From an uncultured Myxococcales bacterium (GTDB taxonomy: Bacteria; Myxococcota_A; UBA9042), in the NCBI GenBank assembly GCA_903924465.1, contig CAIYBN010000142.1:1-64000 (forward strand): DNA of 64,000 nt, read 5' to 3'. Positions 24,005-31,771 of this stretch are shown here, piece by piece. The notes under the pieces are model-generated. The model searched no databases, had not been told where the DNA came from, and saw only the letters and a program-made list of their open reading frames with translations. Each line of letters starts with the position of its first letter. Position 1 is the first letter of the stretch. The translations under genes were made by a program, and so were the position numbers.

Positions 24005-24931
24005 ATGAAGCAGCAAAATGTGATTCTCATGGGCGTCCTGCTGGCGCTGAGTGTGCTGACCACCGGCTGCAATTTTGCCGTGTCGCGCGAGGCGTATGAC
24101 AAGGATCTGACCGCGATGCGCGTGCAGCAGGATACACTGGAGACGCAGAAGGCCAGCCTGAGCACGCAGTTGGACGCGTGTGAGGCGCGCTACAAGGCGA
24201 AGAATGACGAGTTGTCGACGTGCATTCGCGACAAAATGGCGGTAACGGATTCCTTCAAGGGGTGCGACCAGAAGCTGGAGAAGATGTCCAAGATCGGCGG
24301 CAACTGCTCGCGGGATCTTGCGCAATGCCAGATTGATTCGGATTTGCTGAAGAAGGCCAAGCTGGAGCTGACGGCGGCGCGCGATGCGCTGCAGAAGGAG
24401 AACGCGCGGCTGAAGGCCGATGGCGAGCGCCAAGGCGCGGACCTGAAGATCGTGCAGGACCGGCTGTCGCGGATCGAGAGCAACATTCAGGCCGTGCGGC
24501 AGAAGCTTCAGAAGTTGGTGGACTCGGGCAAGCTGAAAGTCAACGTTGCGCGCGGCTTTTTGATCATCGAGCTGCAGAGCGACATCCTGTTTGACACGGG
24601 CAAAAGCGACTTGAAGCCGGAAGCGAAGCCGGTGCTGGCGGAATTGGCCGCGGCGCTGCAAGGACTGTCCGATCGGCGTTTTCAGGTCGCGGGCCATACG
24701 GACACGACTGGCGCGGATGCGTTGAACTGGCGGCTGTCGGTGGCGCGTGCCGTTTCCGTCGTCGAAACGCTGGTGGCCGATGGCGTGCCGGCAAAGAATC
24801 TCAGCGCGGGTGGCTACGGTCCGCACATGCCGGTGGCGAGCAACGACACGGACGACGGTAAGAAACGCAACCGGCGCGTCGAACTGCTGCTGCTGCCGGA
24901 CCTGGGTGAACTGTTGAATCTGGCGAAATAG
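24005..24931 (+). CDS. OmpA-family peptidoglycan-binding lipoprotein with coiled coil
   Basis: A 308-residue envelope protein. The signal ends in LTTGC (Cys20). Residues 30-190 are a long, charged coiled coil (ETQKASLSTQLDACEAR, and LQKENARLKADGERQGADL) that includes several cysteines. The C-terminal OmpA domain (about 200-305) has DILFDTGKSDLKPEA, FQVAGHTDTTGADALNWRLSVARA and KKRNRRVELLL, which bind diaminopimelate in peptidoglycan. It should link the outer membrane to the wall across a spacer set by the coil. The ATG at 24005 follows AAGGAGATCAAGG; an ATG nine codons earlier lacks a good site and would spoil the signal. Confidence 0.88.
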   Translation: MKQQNVILMGVLLALSVLTTGCNFAVSREAYDKDLTAMRVQQDTLETQKASLSTQLDACEARYKAKNDELSTCIRDKMAVTDSFKGCDQKLEKMSKIGGNCSRDLAQCQIDSDLLKKAKLELTAARDALQKENARLKADGERQGADLKIVQDRLSRIESNIQAVRQKLQKLVDSGKLKVNVARGFLIIELQSDILFDTGKSDLKPEAKPVLAELAAALQGLSDRRFQVAGHTDTTGADALNWRLSVARAVSVVETLVADGVPAKNLSAGGYGPHMPVASNDTDDGKKRNRRVELLLLPDLGELLNLAK

Positions 24932-25038
24932 CAGCGAAACATCCTGACGTTCGTTGAGCACCAGAGCCGGCCGGTCAGACCTGCTGCGTGCCGCGCTGGA
25001 TCGCCGCCGCGGATTGATCTCGCACTCGGTCTGCGTGT

Positions 25039-27180
25039 CTACCGCAGTTCCTTCCACAAAAACGCATAGATCAGCGCCGACATCTTCGCCAGCTGCGGAT
25101 TGTTCGCCGCGCCACCGTGGCCGCCTTCGGTGTTCTCAAAATACAGCACGTCGTGGCCCTGATCCCGCATTTTCGCGTACATCTTGCGCGCGTGGCCCGG
25201 GTGCACGCGGTCGTCGCGCGTGGACGTCAGGAACAGGATGCGCGGATAGGTGCGGTCCTTCTGGACATTTTGGTACGGCGAATAGCGCGACAGGTAACGC
25301 CATTCGTCAGGCTTGTCCGGGTCACCGTACTCGCCCATCCACGACGCACCGGCCAGCAGCTTGTGGTAGCGCTGCATGTCCAGCAGCGGCACCTGGCAGA
25401 CCACCGCCTTGAACAGCTCGGGGCGCTGCACCGCAACGGTGCCGACGAGCAGCCCGCCGTTGGAACCGCCGTGGATCGCCAAGTGTTGCGGCGAGGTGAT
25501 CTTGCGGGCGATGAGATCCGCGGCCACCGCGGCAAAATCGTCGAACGCACGCTGGCGATTCTCCTTGACCGCCGCTTGATGCCACGTCGGGCCGAATTCG
25601 CCGCCGCCGCGGATGTTGGCCAGCACGTAGACACCGCCGCGCTCCAGCCAGGACAGGCCCATGCCACCCGAATAGCCAGGCTGCAAAGGCACTTCAAAGC
25701 CGCCATAGCCATACAGCAGCGTCGGATTGCCGCCGTCACGGGTCAGGTTCTCACGCGCGACGACAAAATACGGAATCTGCGTGCCATCTTTCGACGTCGC
25801 CGCAAGCTGCTCGACGTGAAGCCCGTTGGTCGCGAAGAACGCCGGCTGCTGCTTGAGCCGTTCGTGCTGATCCGTGCCCGGCTTGGCGAGGAGTTCGGTC
25901 GCCGGCGTCAGGAAATCGGTGAAGTTCAGGAAATAGTCGTCCGAAGCGTACGGGTCCAGGGCCGCGACGCTGGCTGTGCCCACGCCCGGCAGTTTCACTT
26001 CGCGCCGCCGCCAGGTGCCGGTCACATGCGTGAGTTCAAAGATCCGCGTCTTGACGTTGTCCAGCACGGTCAGCAGCACGTTGTGCCGCGTCGCCGTCCA
26101 GCCTGCCAGCGACGTCCGCGGCGTCGGTTCAAACAAGAGGTCAAACTGCCGCTCGCCCGCCTGATAGCGAACAAAATCGGCGGCGAGCAGGGCACCCGCC
26201 GGCCACGTCTTGCCACCGACCGTCCAGGGCGTGCGCAGCGTGAGGTAGAGCATCTGGCCGTCGATCTCGGCATTCGCATCGTCCGGCTTGTCGATCTTCA
26301 ACAGTTTGTCGCCAGCGCGCAGGAACAATTCGTGGGTCCAGAAGGTCAGCGAACGCGTGACAAAGTCGCGCTCAAAACCGGGACGAAAATTGTGCTGTGC
26401 GCTGACTTCAACGTCCGATGGCTGGCCTTCAAACAGCGTCTTCGCCGCCGACAGCTGCGTGCCGCGCTGCCATATCTTGACGACGCGCGGATAGCCAGAT
26501 TGCGTCAGCGAGCCTGGGCCGAAATCCGTGGCCACGAAGACGTGATCGGCATCGATCCACTGCACGTCGCTCTTGGCGGCCGGCAGGACAAAACCGTTCG
26601 GAACAAATTGCCGCGCCTTGACGTCAAATTCGCGCACAACCGCCGCATCGCCACCACCGCGCGACATGCGGATCAGGCAGCGGTTGTAGTCCGGAAAGAG
26701 GCAGGTGGCGCCGGCCCAGACCCAATTCTCGCCTTCGTCCTTGGCCAATTGGTCGACATCGAGCACCGTCTGCCAATGTGGCTGCGCCTTGCGGTACTCG
26801 GCCCAGTTCGTACGCCGCCAAATGCCGCGCACGTGCTGGTCGTCGCGCCAAAAGTTGTACAAAGAATCGAGGTGTTGCGCGACATACGGAATCCGGTCCC
26901 TGGAATCCAGCATCGCGAGCAGTCGGTCGTACAACGGCCGGTACTCCGGGCGCGCCTGCAATTCCGTCAGCGACTTGTCGTTGGCATCGCGGACAAAAGC
27001 GAGCGCCTGTGCCCCTTCCACGTCTTCAAGCCACAGGTACGGGTCGTCCGTCGCCGTCGCAGCTTGCGGCAGTCCACCCGTCGCGGCGCCTTGCGGGATG
27101 ACTTGCGGATGACCACAGGCGAAAGTCGCTCCGGTCGCCAGGAGCAGGCAAATGCTGCGGGCACGGTGAACAAAAGGCAT
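25039..27180 (-). CDS. Prolyl oligopeptidase family serine peptidase (S9A), lipoprotein
   Basis: A 713-residue peptidase that cleaves short peptides after proline. The start at ATG 27180 gives a lipoprotein signal (ATFAC); the open frame extends upstream but the extra sequence is Arg-rich and overlaps the divergent gene. The seven-bladed propeller spans about residues 90-450 and the alpha/beta hydrolase domain the rest. The catalytic Ser573 is in HGGSNGG, the Asp in TSTRDDRVHPGH and the His in NTEGGHGG. An intact YGYGGFEVPL strand precedes the catalytic part, typical of S9A. Many homologues are periplasmic. It faces the HTTM-like gene across 204 bases. Confidence 0.93.
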   Translation of the reverse strand: MPFVHRARSICLLLATGATFACGHPQVIPQGAATGGLPQAATATDDPYLWLEDVEGAQALAFVRDANDKSLTELQARPEYRPLYDRLLAMLDSRDRIPYVAQHLDSLYNFWRDDQHVRGIWRRTNWAEYRKAQPHWQTVLDVDQLAKDEGENWVWAGATCLFPDYNRCLIRMSRGGGDAAVVREFDVKARQFVPNGFVLPAAKSDVQWIDADHVFVATDFGPGSLTQSGYPRVVKIWQRGTQLSAAKTLFEGQPSDVEVSAQHNFRPGFERDFVTRSLTFWTHELFLRAGDKLLKIDKPDDANAEIDGQMLYLTLRTPWTVGGKTWPAGALLAADFVRYQAGERQFDLLFEPTPRTSLAGWTATRHNVLLTVLDNVKTRIFELTHVTGTWRRREVKLPGVGTASVAALDPYASDDYFLNFTDFLTPATELLAKPGTDQHERLKQQPAFFATNGLHVEQLAATSKDGTQIPYFVVARENLTRDGGNPTLLYGYGGFEVPLQPGYSGGMGLSWLERGGVYVLANIRGGGEFGPTWHQAAVKENRQRAFDDFAAVAADLIARKITSPQHLAIHGGSNGGLLVGTVAVQRPELFKAVVCQVPLLDMQRYHKLLAGASWMGEYGDPDKPDEWRYLSRYSPYQNVQKDRTYPRILFLTSTRDDRVHPGHARKMYAKMRDQGHDVLYFENTEGGHGGAANNPQLAKMSALIYAFLWKELR

Positions 27181-27194
27181 GGACAAGTTCCGTT

Positions 27195-27349
27195 GCAGTC
27201 CAGACGGACGCGCCAGCGGTGGCAGCAGGTTGCCGACCTGTCTCGGCGTCCAGCCCGCAGAGTGTGGCGACATTCGCGCCGAACTGCCAGCCACGCGCAA
27301 CGCCCGGCGCTGCGGATCCGCTTGACCGGTATTTCGGCGCAGTCCAGAC
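27195..27349. repeat. 11-base direct repeat in a divergent promoter region
   Basis: GCAGTCCAGAC occurs perfectly at 27195-27205 and again at 27339-27349, 144 bases apart, in the 204-base region between the prolyl oligopeptidase and HTTM-like genes. One copy near each start could be a shared regulator site; chance cannot be excluded for an 11-mer. Confidence 0.25.
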
Positions 27350-27384
27350 TCGATACGGCGGGCCGAACGCGTGCGAGAGACGCG

Positions 27385-28605
27385 ATGTGGCGCATTCGGG
27401 AAATCGACGACGACCGCGCGCTTCAGCTTTTTGGCGCGCTTCTGGCCCTGGCACATGGCCTGACAGCGCTCCACTGGGGCCTGTCGCAACCGCTCGCTGA
27501 AATCCTCGCGCCGCAGAACTGGCCGGCGATTTGCTGGCCGTTCCTGGAAGACTGTGCCTCGGCTCATGTCTTTGCGGCGCAGCAGGTCCAGACTGGGCTT
27601 TGGCTCCTCGGTCTGGGCTCACTCGCCGTCGCGGCACTGTTTGTCTTCCGGCGCACAACGTTGGCCTGGTGGGCGCTGGCGCTGCTTGCGGTGGCGAAGC
27701 TCGCGGTCGTCGCGCTCGACTACCGCCTGCGTCTGAACCAGCACATGATGACCGCTTGGCTGGTCGCGGCGTTCCTGCTGATTCCCAACAAGCGTCGCGT
27801 GCTGACGTGGCTGATCCTCGCCATCTATTTCTGGGCAGGCATTCTCAAGCTGACGCCGCAATGGCTCAATGGCAGCGGTCTGTACGGCCGCTTGCCGCTC
27901 CCGACCGCGCTGTTGGCGCCGGCGTGCTACTACGTCGTGATTCTGGAGCTGGTGCTGATCTTTGGCCTGCTGGCCCGGCAGAACTGGCTGTTCTGGCTGA
28001 CGATGGGCCAACTCCTGCTCTTCCACGCGGTGTCCGTGCCCGTGGTGAGTTTCTACTACCCCGCGCTGATGGTGCTGATTCTGGCGCTGCTGCCGTTGTG
28101 TCGGGCGATTCCGCCGCCCAGCGCGCTGCTGCCGCGTTGGCCGGCATGGGTGACGGTTGGCGCCTTTTCCGCCCTGCAATTTGTGCCGCTGGCGTTTCCA
28201 GGTGACGTCTTGCTGACCGGTGAAGGCCGCTTGTGGGCGCTGCACATGTTTGATGCACCGCTGGAATGCCAGGCGTGGCTGACGCCGCGCGATGCGACTG
28301 GCCACTCGGGCCAGGCCGTGCCGTTGCGCGTGGCGCTGCTGTCCAACCGCGTGCTGTGCGATCCGCTGGTGTATGCGAGCGCGACCCGTGGGATCTGCGC
28401 GCACAACGTCGACAAACCAGGGAAGCTGGACTTGCACCTGCAGACGCGGCGGGCGGGTGAAGTGGCGTATCACCCGATTGTGGACGCCGCCGACGTCTGT
28501 GGCCAGCCGCTGACGTACGACATGTTGCGCCATACGACGTGGATCTTGGACGGTGAAGCGCACCGGCCCGCGCAGCCCGGCGTGCCCGAGCTGCGCGGCC
28601 GGTAG
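27385..28605 (+). CDS. HTTM-like (vitamin-K-dependent carboxylase-related) membrane protein
   Basis: A 406-residue integral membrane protein. About eight hydrophobic helices occupy residues 10-280, and a soluble domain of about 120 residues follows. The stretch YFWAGILKLTPQWLNGSGLYG resembles the core of HTTM proteins, the bacterial relatives of vitamin-K-dependent gamma-carboxylase. The tail has four cysteines (LECQAWL, RVLCDPL, GICAHN, DVCGQPL), possibly two disulfides outside the membrane. The ATG at 27385 follows GAGAGA; the frame is open far upstream only because it lies opposite another gene. Its stop and that of the convergent cysteine-rich gene are eight bases apart. Biochemical role unknown. 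Confidence 0.65.
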   Translation: MWRIREIDDDRALQLFGALLALAHGLTALHWGLSQPLAEILAPQNWPAICWPFLEDCASAHVFAAQQVQTGLWLLGLGSLAVAALFVFRRTTLAWWALALLAVAKLAVVALDYRLRLNQHMMTAWLVAAFLLIPNKRRVLTWLILAIYFWAGILKLTPQWLNGSGLYGRLPLPTALLAPACYYVVILELVLIFGLLARQNWLFWLTMGQLLLFHAVSVPVVSFYYPALMVLILALLPLCRAIPPPSALLPRWPAWVTVGAFSALQFVPLAFPGDVLLTGEGRLWALHMFDAPLECQAWLTPRDATGHSGQAVPLRVALLSNRVLCDPLVYASATRGICAHNVDKPGKLDLHLQTRRAGEVAYHPIVDAADVCGQPLTYDMLRHTTWILDGEAHRPAQPGVPELRGR

Positions 28606-28613
28606 CCGTCAGG

Positions 28614-30617
28614 CTAATCCCAGCAAGTGCCGACCCAGATTTCCGGCCGGTCGATGCTGATGCCGGAGACAAGCGGAATCAGCGCGTCGACGGAATCGAC
28701 CTTGTAGCCGATGCGGAACTGGAACGACTTGGTCAACAGCGCCTTGGGGATGATCTCGTTGCCGTTGTTGGTGCCGGTGTACGGCCACTGGTAGGCATAC
28801 TTCCACGACGCCATCTGGACGTTGAGGAGCGTGTCGCCCACGGTGACCCAGGTCTTGCCGTCGCCCGAGAACTCCAGTTTGGCCGTCTCGCCCACTTCGG
28901 CCAGGTTCGCCCACCAGCTGAACTCGAAAATCATCGAGTGATCGTAGGCCCAATTCGTCGTGTAATCGAGGTACGTGGACGTCGCATACATCGACAGGTC
29001 AATGACCGGGCTGGTCAAATAGTACCAGTCATGCGGCGTCGGGCTGATGCTCAGGCCAATGGCGGTGCCGGCGAGATAGCCGTCGCCGTCGTCGTCGCTG
29101 CTCGGATCCGAGTTGCCAAAAGCCTGGTCGGTCGACGCAGCCGCGAGGCCAATCTGCCACTCGCCCTGCAGCTTCCAGCCCGCCATGGTCTTGAACGTGC
29201 CGCCCCAGACAGCGCCGTAGCTGCTCGTCTTGCACGAACCGTCGGTGTAGTCGCAGTAACTGAATGAGCACGACGAGCCTTGCTCGAAGCCCGCCTGGCC
29301 GCAGCTATTCGGCGTGCCCTTGCACATCGTCTCGGTGCAGGTGTCGGCCAACGTGCACGGGTCGCCGTCGTTGCACGTCACCGCGTTGGCGAGGTTCACG
29401 CAAGCGCCCGTGTCAGCGTTGCAGCTGTCGTCCGTGCATGTGTTGTCGTCGTTGCAGTTGGTCGGATCGCCGGCCAGGCACGCGCCCTCCATGCACCAGT
29501 CGCCGATCGTGCAGGCATTGCCATCCGAGCACGCCGTGTCGGTGAGTGGTGCGTGGATGCAGCCTATCTTGACGAACTTGCTCGTGATACCCGAGTTGCA
29601 GCTGTCGGCAGTGCACGCGTTGTCGTCATTGCAGTTGAGGTCTCCGTCGCCGACGCAAATGCCTTCACCGGAGCAGTAGTCGCCGGTGGTACAGATGTTG
29701 CCGTCGTCGCAACTGCCTTCCGTCGGGTTGTGCGTGCATGCGCCGGAGTCCGTGTTGCAGGCGTCGCTCGTGCAGACGTTGTTGTCGTTGCAATCGGTGA
29801 TCGTCGCCGTGCAACCGCCGTCCTTGCAGACGTCGCCGGTCGTGCAAGCGTCGTTGTCCGTGCACGTCGCGTCGTTGTTGAGGTTGACGCAGTTGCCGCT
29901 GGCGACATCGCAGCTATCGGTCGTGCACTCGTTGCCGTCCGCGCAGGTCGCGGCGTTCGGGATGCCGACGCACGCGGTCTGCGTGCACGTGTCCGCCAGC
30001 GTGCAGGCGATGCCGTCGTTGCACGTCACGTCGTTGGCCAGGTGCACGCAGCCGATCGCCTGGTCGCACGAGTCGCTGGTGCAGACGTTTTCGTCCGCGC
30101 AGTTCTTCGCCGCGCCCGTGCACTTCCCGGACGCGCAGGCGTCCTCGACCGTGCACGCGTTGCCGTCATCACAGCCGACGTCGTTGTTGCTGTGGCTGCA
30201 CACGCCGTTGCCGCCGCACGTGTCGTCCGTGCACGGGTTCTTGTCGTCACAGTCCGCGGTCGCGGTGCAGCCGCTGGCCGTGTCCACCGCATCGGTGCCC
30301 TGCGCCGTGTCTGCATCGGGGGAGATGGCGTCCGTGCCACTCGCATCGGTGCCCGCCGCGTCGGTCCCCTGGCTGTCCTGCGCATCGGCGTCGGCGCTGA
30401 TGGTGTCCGACTTGATGTCCAGCTTGCTCAGCGTGTCCTGGTCGATGTCGACGCCATCCAGGTCGACGTCGTTTTGGTCAATGCCGTCCAAGTCAATGGT
30501 GTCGCCGGAGTTGCTGGTGGCCGTCGTACCGCAGCCAGCTGCCAGAAGCAGCGTCAGGCAAAGGCCGGCAGATTGCATAGGACAACAGGAGGCAAAGCCT
30601 CGATGAAAAAAGCGCAC
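28614..30617 (-). CDS. Cysteine-rich CNDGNACT-repeat lipoprotein with C-terminal beta domain
   Basis: A secreted 667-residue lipoprotein. I choose GTG 30617 because GGAG lies nine bases upstream and the N-terminus becomes VRFFHRGF plus a hydrophobic core ending in LAAGC; an ATG 13 codons later has no such site. Residues 35-115 are an Asp/Ala/Thr-rich tether. Residues 119-442 hold about twelve half-units of the pattern C.D.NaCT..D.C, alternating CTxGDxC and CTxDSC types. The last 220 residues are a Trp/Tyr-rich beta domain, jelly-roll-like, with W-I-T-V patterns around FEFSWWANLAEVGETAKLEF. The repeats probably form a rod holding the C-terminal domain away from the cell. Ligand unknown. Confidence 0.8.
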   Translation of the reverse strand: MRFFHRGFASCCPMQSAGLCLTLLLAAGCGTTATSNSGDTIDLDGIDQNDVDLDGVDIDQDTLSKLDIKSDTISADADAQDSQGTDAAGTDASGTDAISPDADTAQGTDAVDTASGCTATADCDDKNPCTDDTCGGNGVCSHSNNDVGCDDGNACTVEDACASGKCTGAAKNCADENVCTSDSCDQAIGCVHLANDVTCNDGIACTLADTCTQTACVGIPNAATCADGNECTTDSCDVASGNCVNLNNDATCTDNDACTTGDVCKDGGCTATITDCNDNNVCTSDACNTDSGACTHNPTEGSCDDGNICTTGDYCSGEGICVGDGDLNCNDDNACTADSCNSGITSKFVKIGCIHAPLTDTACSDGNACTIGDWCMEGACLAGDPTNCNDDNTCTDDSCNADTGACVNLANAVTCNDGDPCTLADTCTETMCKGTPNSCGQAGFEQGSSCSFSYCDYTDGSCKTSSYGAVWGGTFKTMAGWKLQGEWQIGLAAASTDQAFGNSDPSSDDDGDGYLAGTAIGLSISPTPHDWYYLTSPVIDLSMYATSTYLDYTTNWAYDHSMIFEFSWWANLAEVGETAKLEFSGDGKTWVTVGDTLLNVQMASWKYAYQWPYTGTNNGNEIIPKALLTKSFQFRIGYKVDSVDALIPLVSGISIDRPEIWVGTCWD

Positions 30618-30627
30618 GGGGGTCTCC

Positions 30628-30643
30628 AATTTTTCGAAATATT
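30628..30643. promoter_or_regulatory. Near-perfect palindrome upstream of the cysteine-rich lipoprotein gene
   Basis: AATTTTTCGAAATATT has a perfect TTTCGAAA core and seven of eight pairs matching overall. It lies 11 bases before the GTG start and partly in an AT-rich stretch that also contains TATAAA (minus strand, near 30690). It may be an operator or leader element. Confidence 0.25.
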
Positions 30644-30745
30644 CCGCTACTCGGGACTGCTCAACCGCATGAGCAAGCCCTGAGGCTAGTTTATATCGGA
30701 CCAAAAGCAACCTATTTCGACACAACCGCTGGTATCACCGCAGGA

Positions 30746-31663
30746 TCAGGCGAAATGGTATGCACTAAGTCGTACGCCCATCATGGTGCCGTTGTACGCG
30801 ACGTGGCCGCGGTCCGCGCCAGCCGCACCCGCAATCACCATCAGCGGCAGCAGGTGCTCCTCGCGGGGATGCACCAGCCGTGCCGCCGGCGCTTTCGTCC
30901 AGCCCGTCAGGCGTTCGTCACGCGTGTGCGCGTCGAGGCCTGCAGTTTCGCGCAACCAGGCGTCAAAAGCCTCCGACGCCGGCACCGCGGTCGGATTCCC
31001 GAAGCCGCGCATGTTGTGATAGGTCATGCCGCTGCCGACGATGAATACGCCTTCGTCGCGCAACGGTGCGAGCGCGCGGCCGATCGCCAAGTGCTCGGCT
31101 GGATCCAAGCCGCGCTTCAGCGACAATTGCACCGTTGGAATCTGCGCGTCGGGATACGTCAGCTTGAGCGGCACAAACGTGCCGTGGTCAAAGCCGCGTG
31201 TGGCATCCGCGGCCGAAGCAAATCCGCCGATTTCCAGCAGCGCTTGCACGCGCATCGCCAAGTGCGGATCGCCCGGCGCGGGCCATGTGATCTTGTACGA
31301 CTCGGCGGGAAAACCATAGTAATCGTAAAGCATGGGCGGGTGCGTCGCCGTCATCACCGTGGGCACCGCCTCTTCCCAGTGCGCGGAAATGACCAGCAGC
31401 GCCTTGGGCGTGACCTTGGGCAGCGTCACGACGGACTTCAGGTACCCGGCCAGTCCGTTCAACTCCGCTTTGTTCATGCCCATTTCCACAAACGGCCAAG
31501 GTCCTCCGCCATGCGGCAGGAACGCCACCGGCATGCGCGTCGCCTTCGCCAGCGCGGCCTCGGCTGTTTCCGGCAACGCCGCCAGCGTCAGCCCCGCGGC
31601 GCCCGCCAGACCCGCCGCCAACACCGTCCGCCGCGTCAGTTGGTTGTCTTCCTGCTGTGCCAT
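30746..31663 (-). CDS. LigB-type extradiol dioxygenase (4,5-DOPA dioxygenase family), Tat-exported
   Basis: A 305-residue class III extradiol ring-cleavage dioxygenase homologue. The YgiD/DODA features are LPHGGGPWPFV near the N-terminus, LLVISAHWEE, MLYDYYGFPAESYKI, and GFDHGTFVPL; the histidines in these segments are the usual metal ligands. The first 37 residues are TRRTVLAAGLAGAAGLTLAAL, a twin-arginine type signal, so the enzyme is likely exported, unusual for a family that mostly works in the cytoplasm. AAGGT precedes the ATG. It is the last gene before the cysteine-rich lipoprotein on the same strand, with 128 bases between. Substrate unknown, a catechol-type compound expected. Confidence 0.85.
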   Translation of the reverse strand: MAQQEDNQLTRRTVLAAGLAGAAGLTLAALPETAEAALAKATRMPVAFLPHGGGPWPFVEMGMNKAELNGLAGYLKSVVTLPKVTPKALLVISAHWEEAVPTVMTATHPPMLYDYYGFPAESYKITWPAPGDPHLAMRVQALLEIGGFASAADATRGFDHGTFVPLKLTYPDAQIPTVQLSLKRGLDPAEHLAIGRALAPLRDEGVFIVGSGMTYHNMRGFGNPTAVPASEAFDAWLRETAGLDAHTRDERLTGWTKAPAARLVHPREEHLLPLMVIAGAAGADRGHVAYNGTMMGVRLSAYHFA

Positions 31664-31771
31664 GACCTTACCGCTCCGCGATTCGCCTTCGACCGCTCAG
31701 TCAAGGTAGGACTGTCCCGCCAGCGTCGCCAGTCCGATCCGCTGAACAGGACTGTTCGCGTGGCGCAACAA

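Noticed and set aside
24932-25038. Terminator between the OmpA-family gene and the prolyl oligopeptidase gene
   Set aside because: No stem of useful length followed by T residues; nothing specific seen in these 107 bases.
25117-28605. Giant plus-strand frame of 1162 codons as one protein
   Set aside because: Its first 750 codons lie opposite the prolyl oligopeptidase; only the membrane part from 27385 is supported by start site and hydrophobic pattern.
28603-28616. Hairpin TAGCC-GTCA-GGCTA covering two convergent stop codons as a bidirectional terminator
   Set aside because: Only five base pairs, no T-tract, and the ends are forced by the two stop codons.
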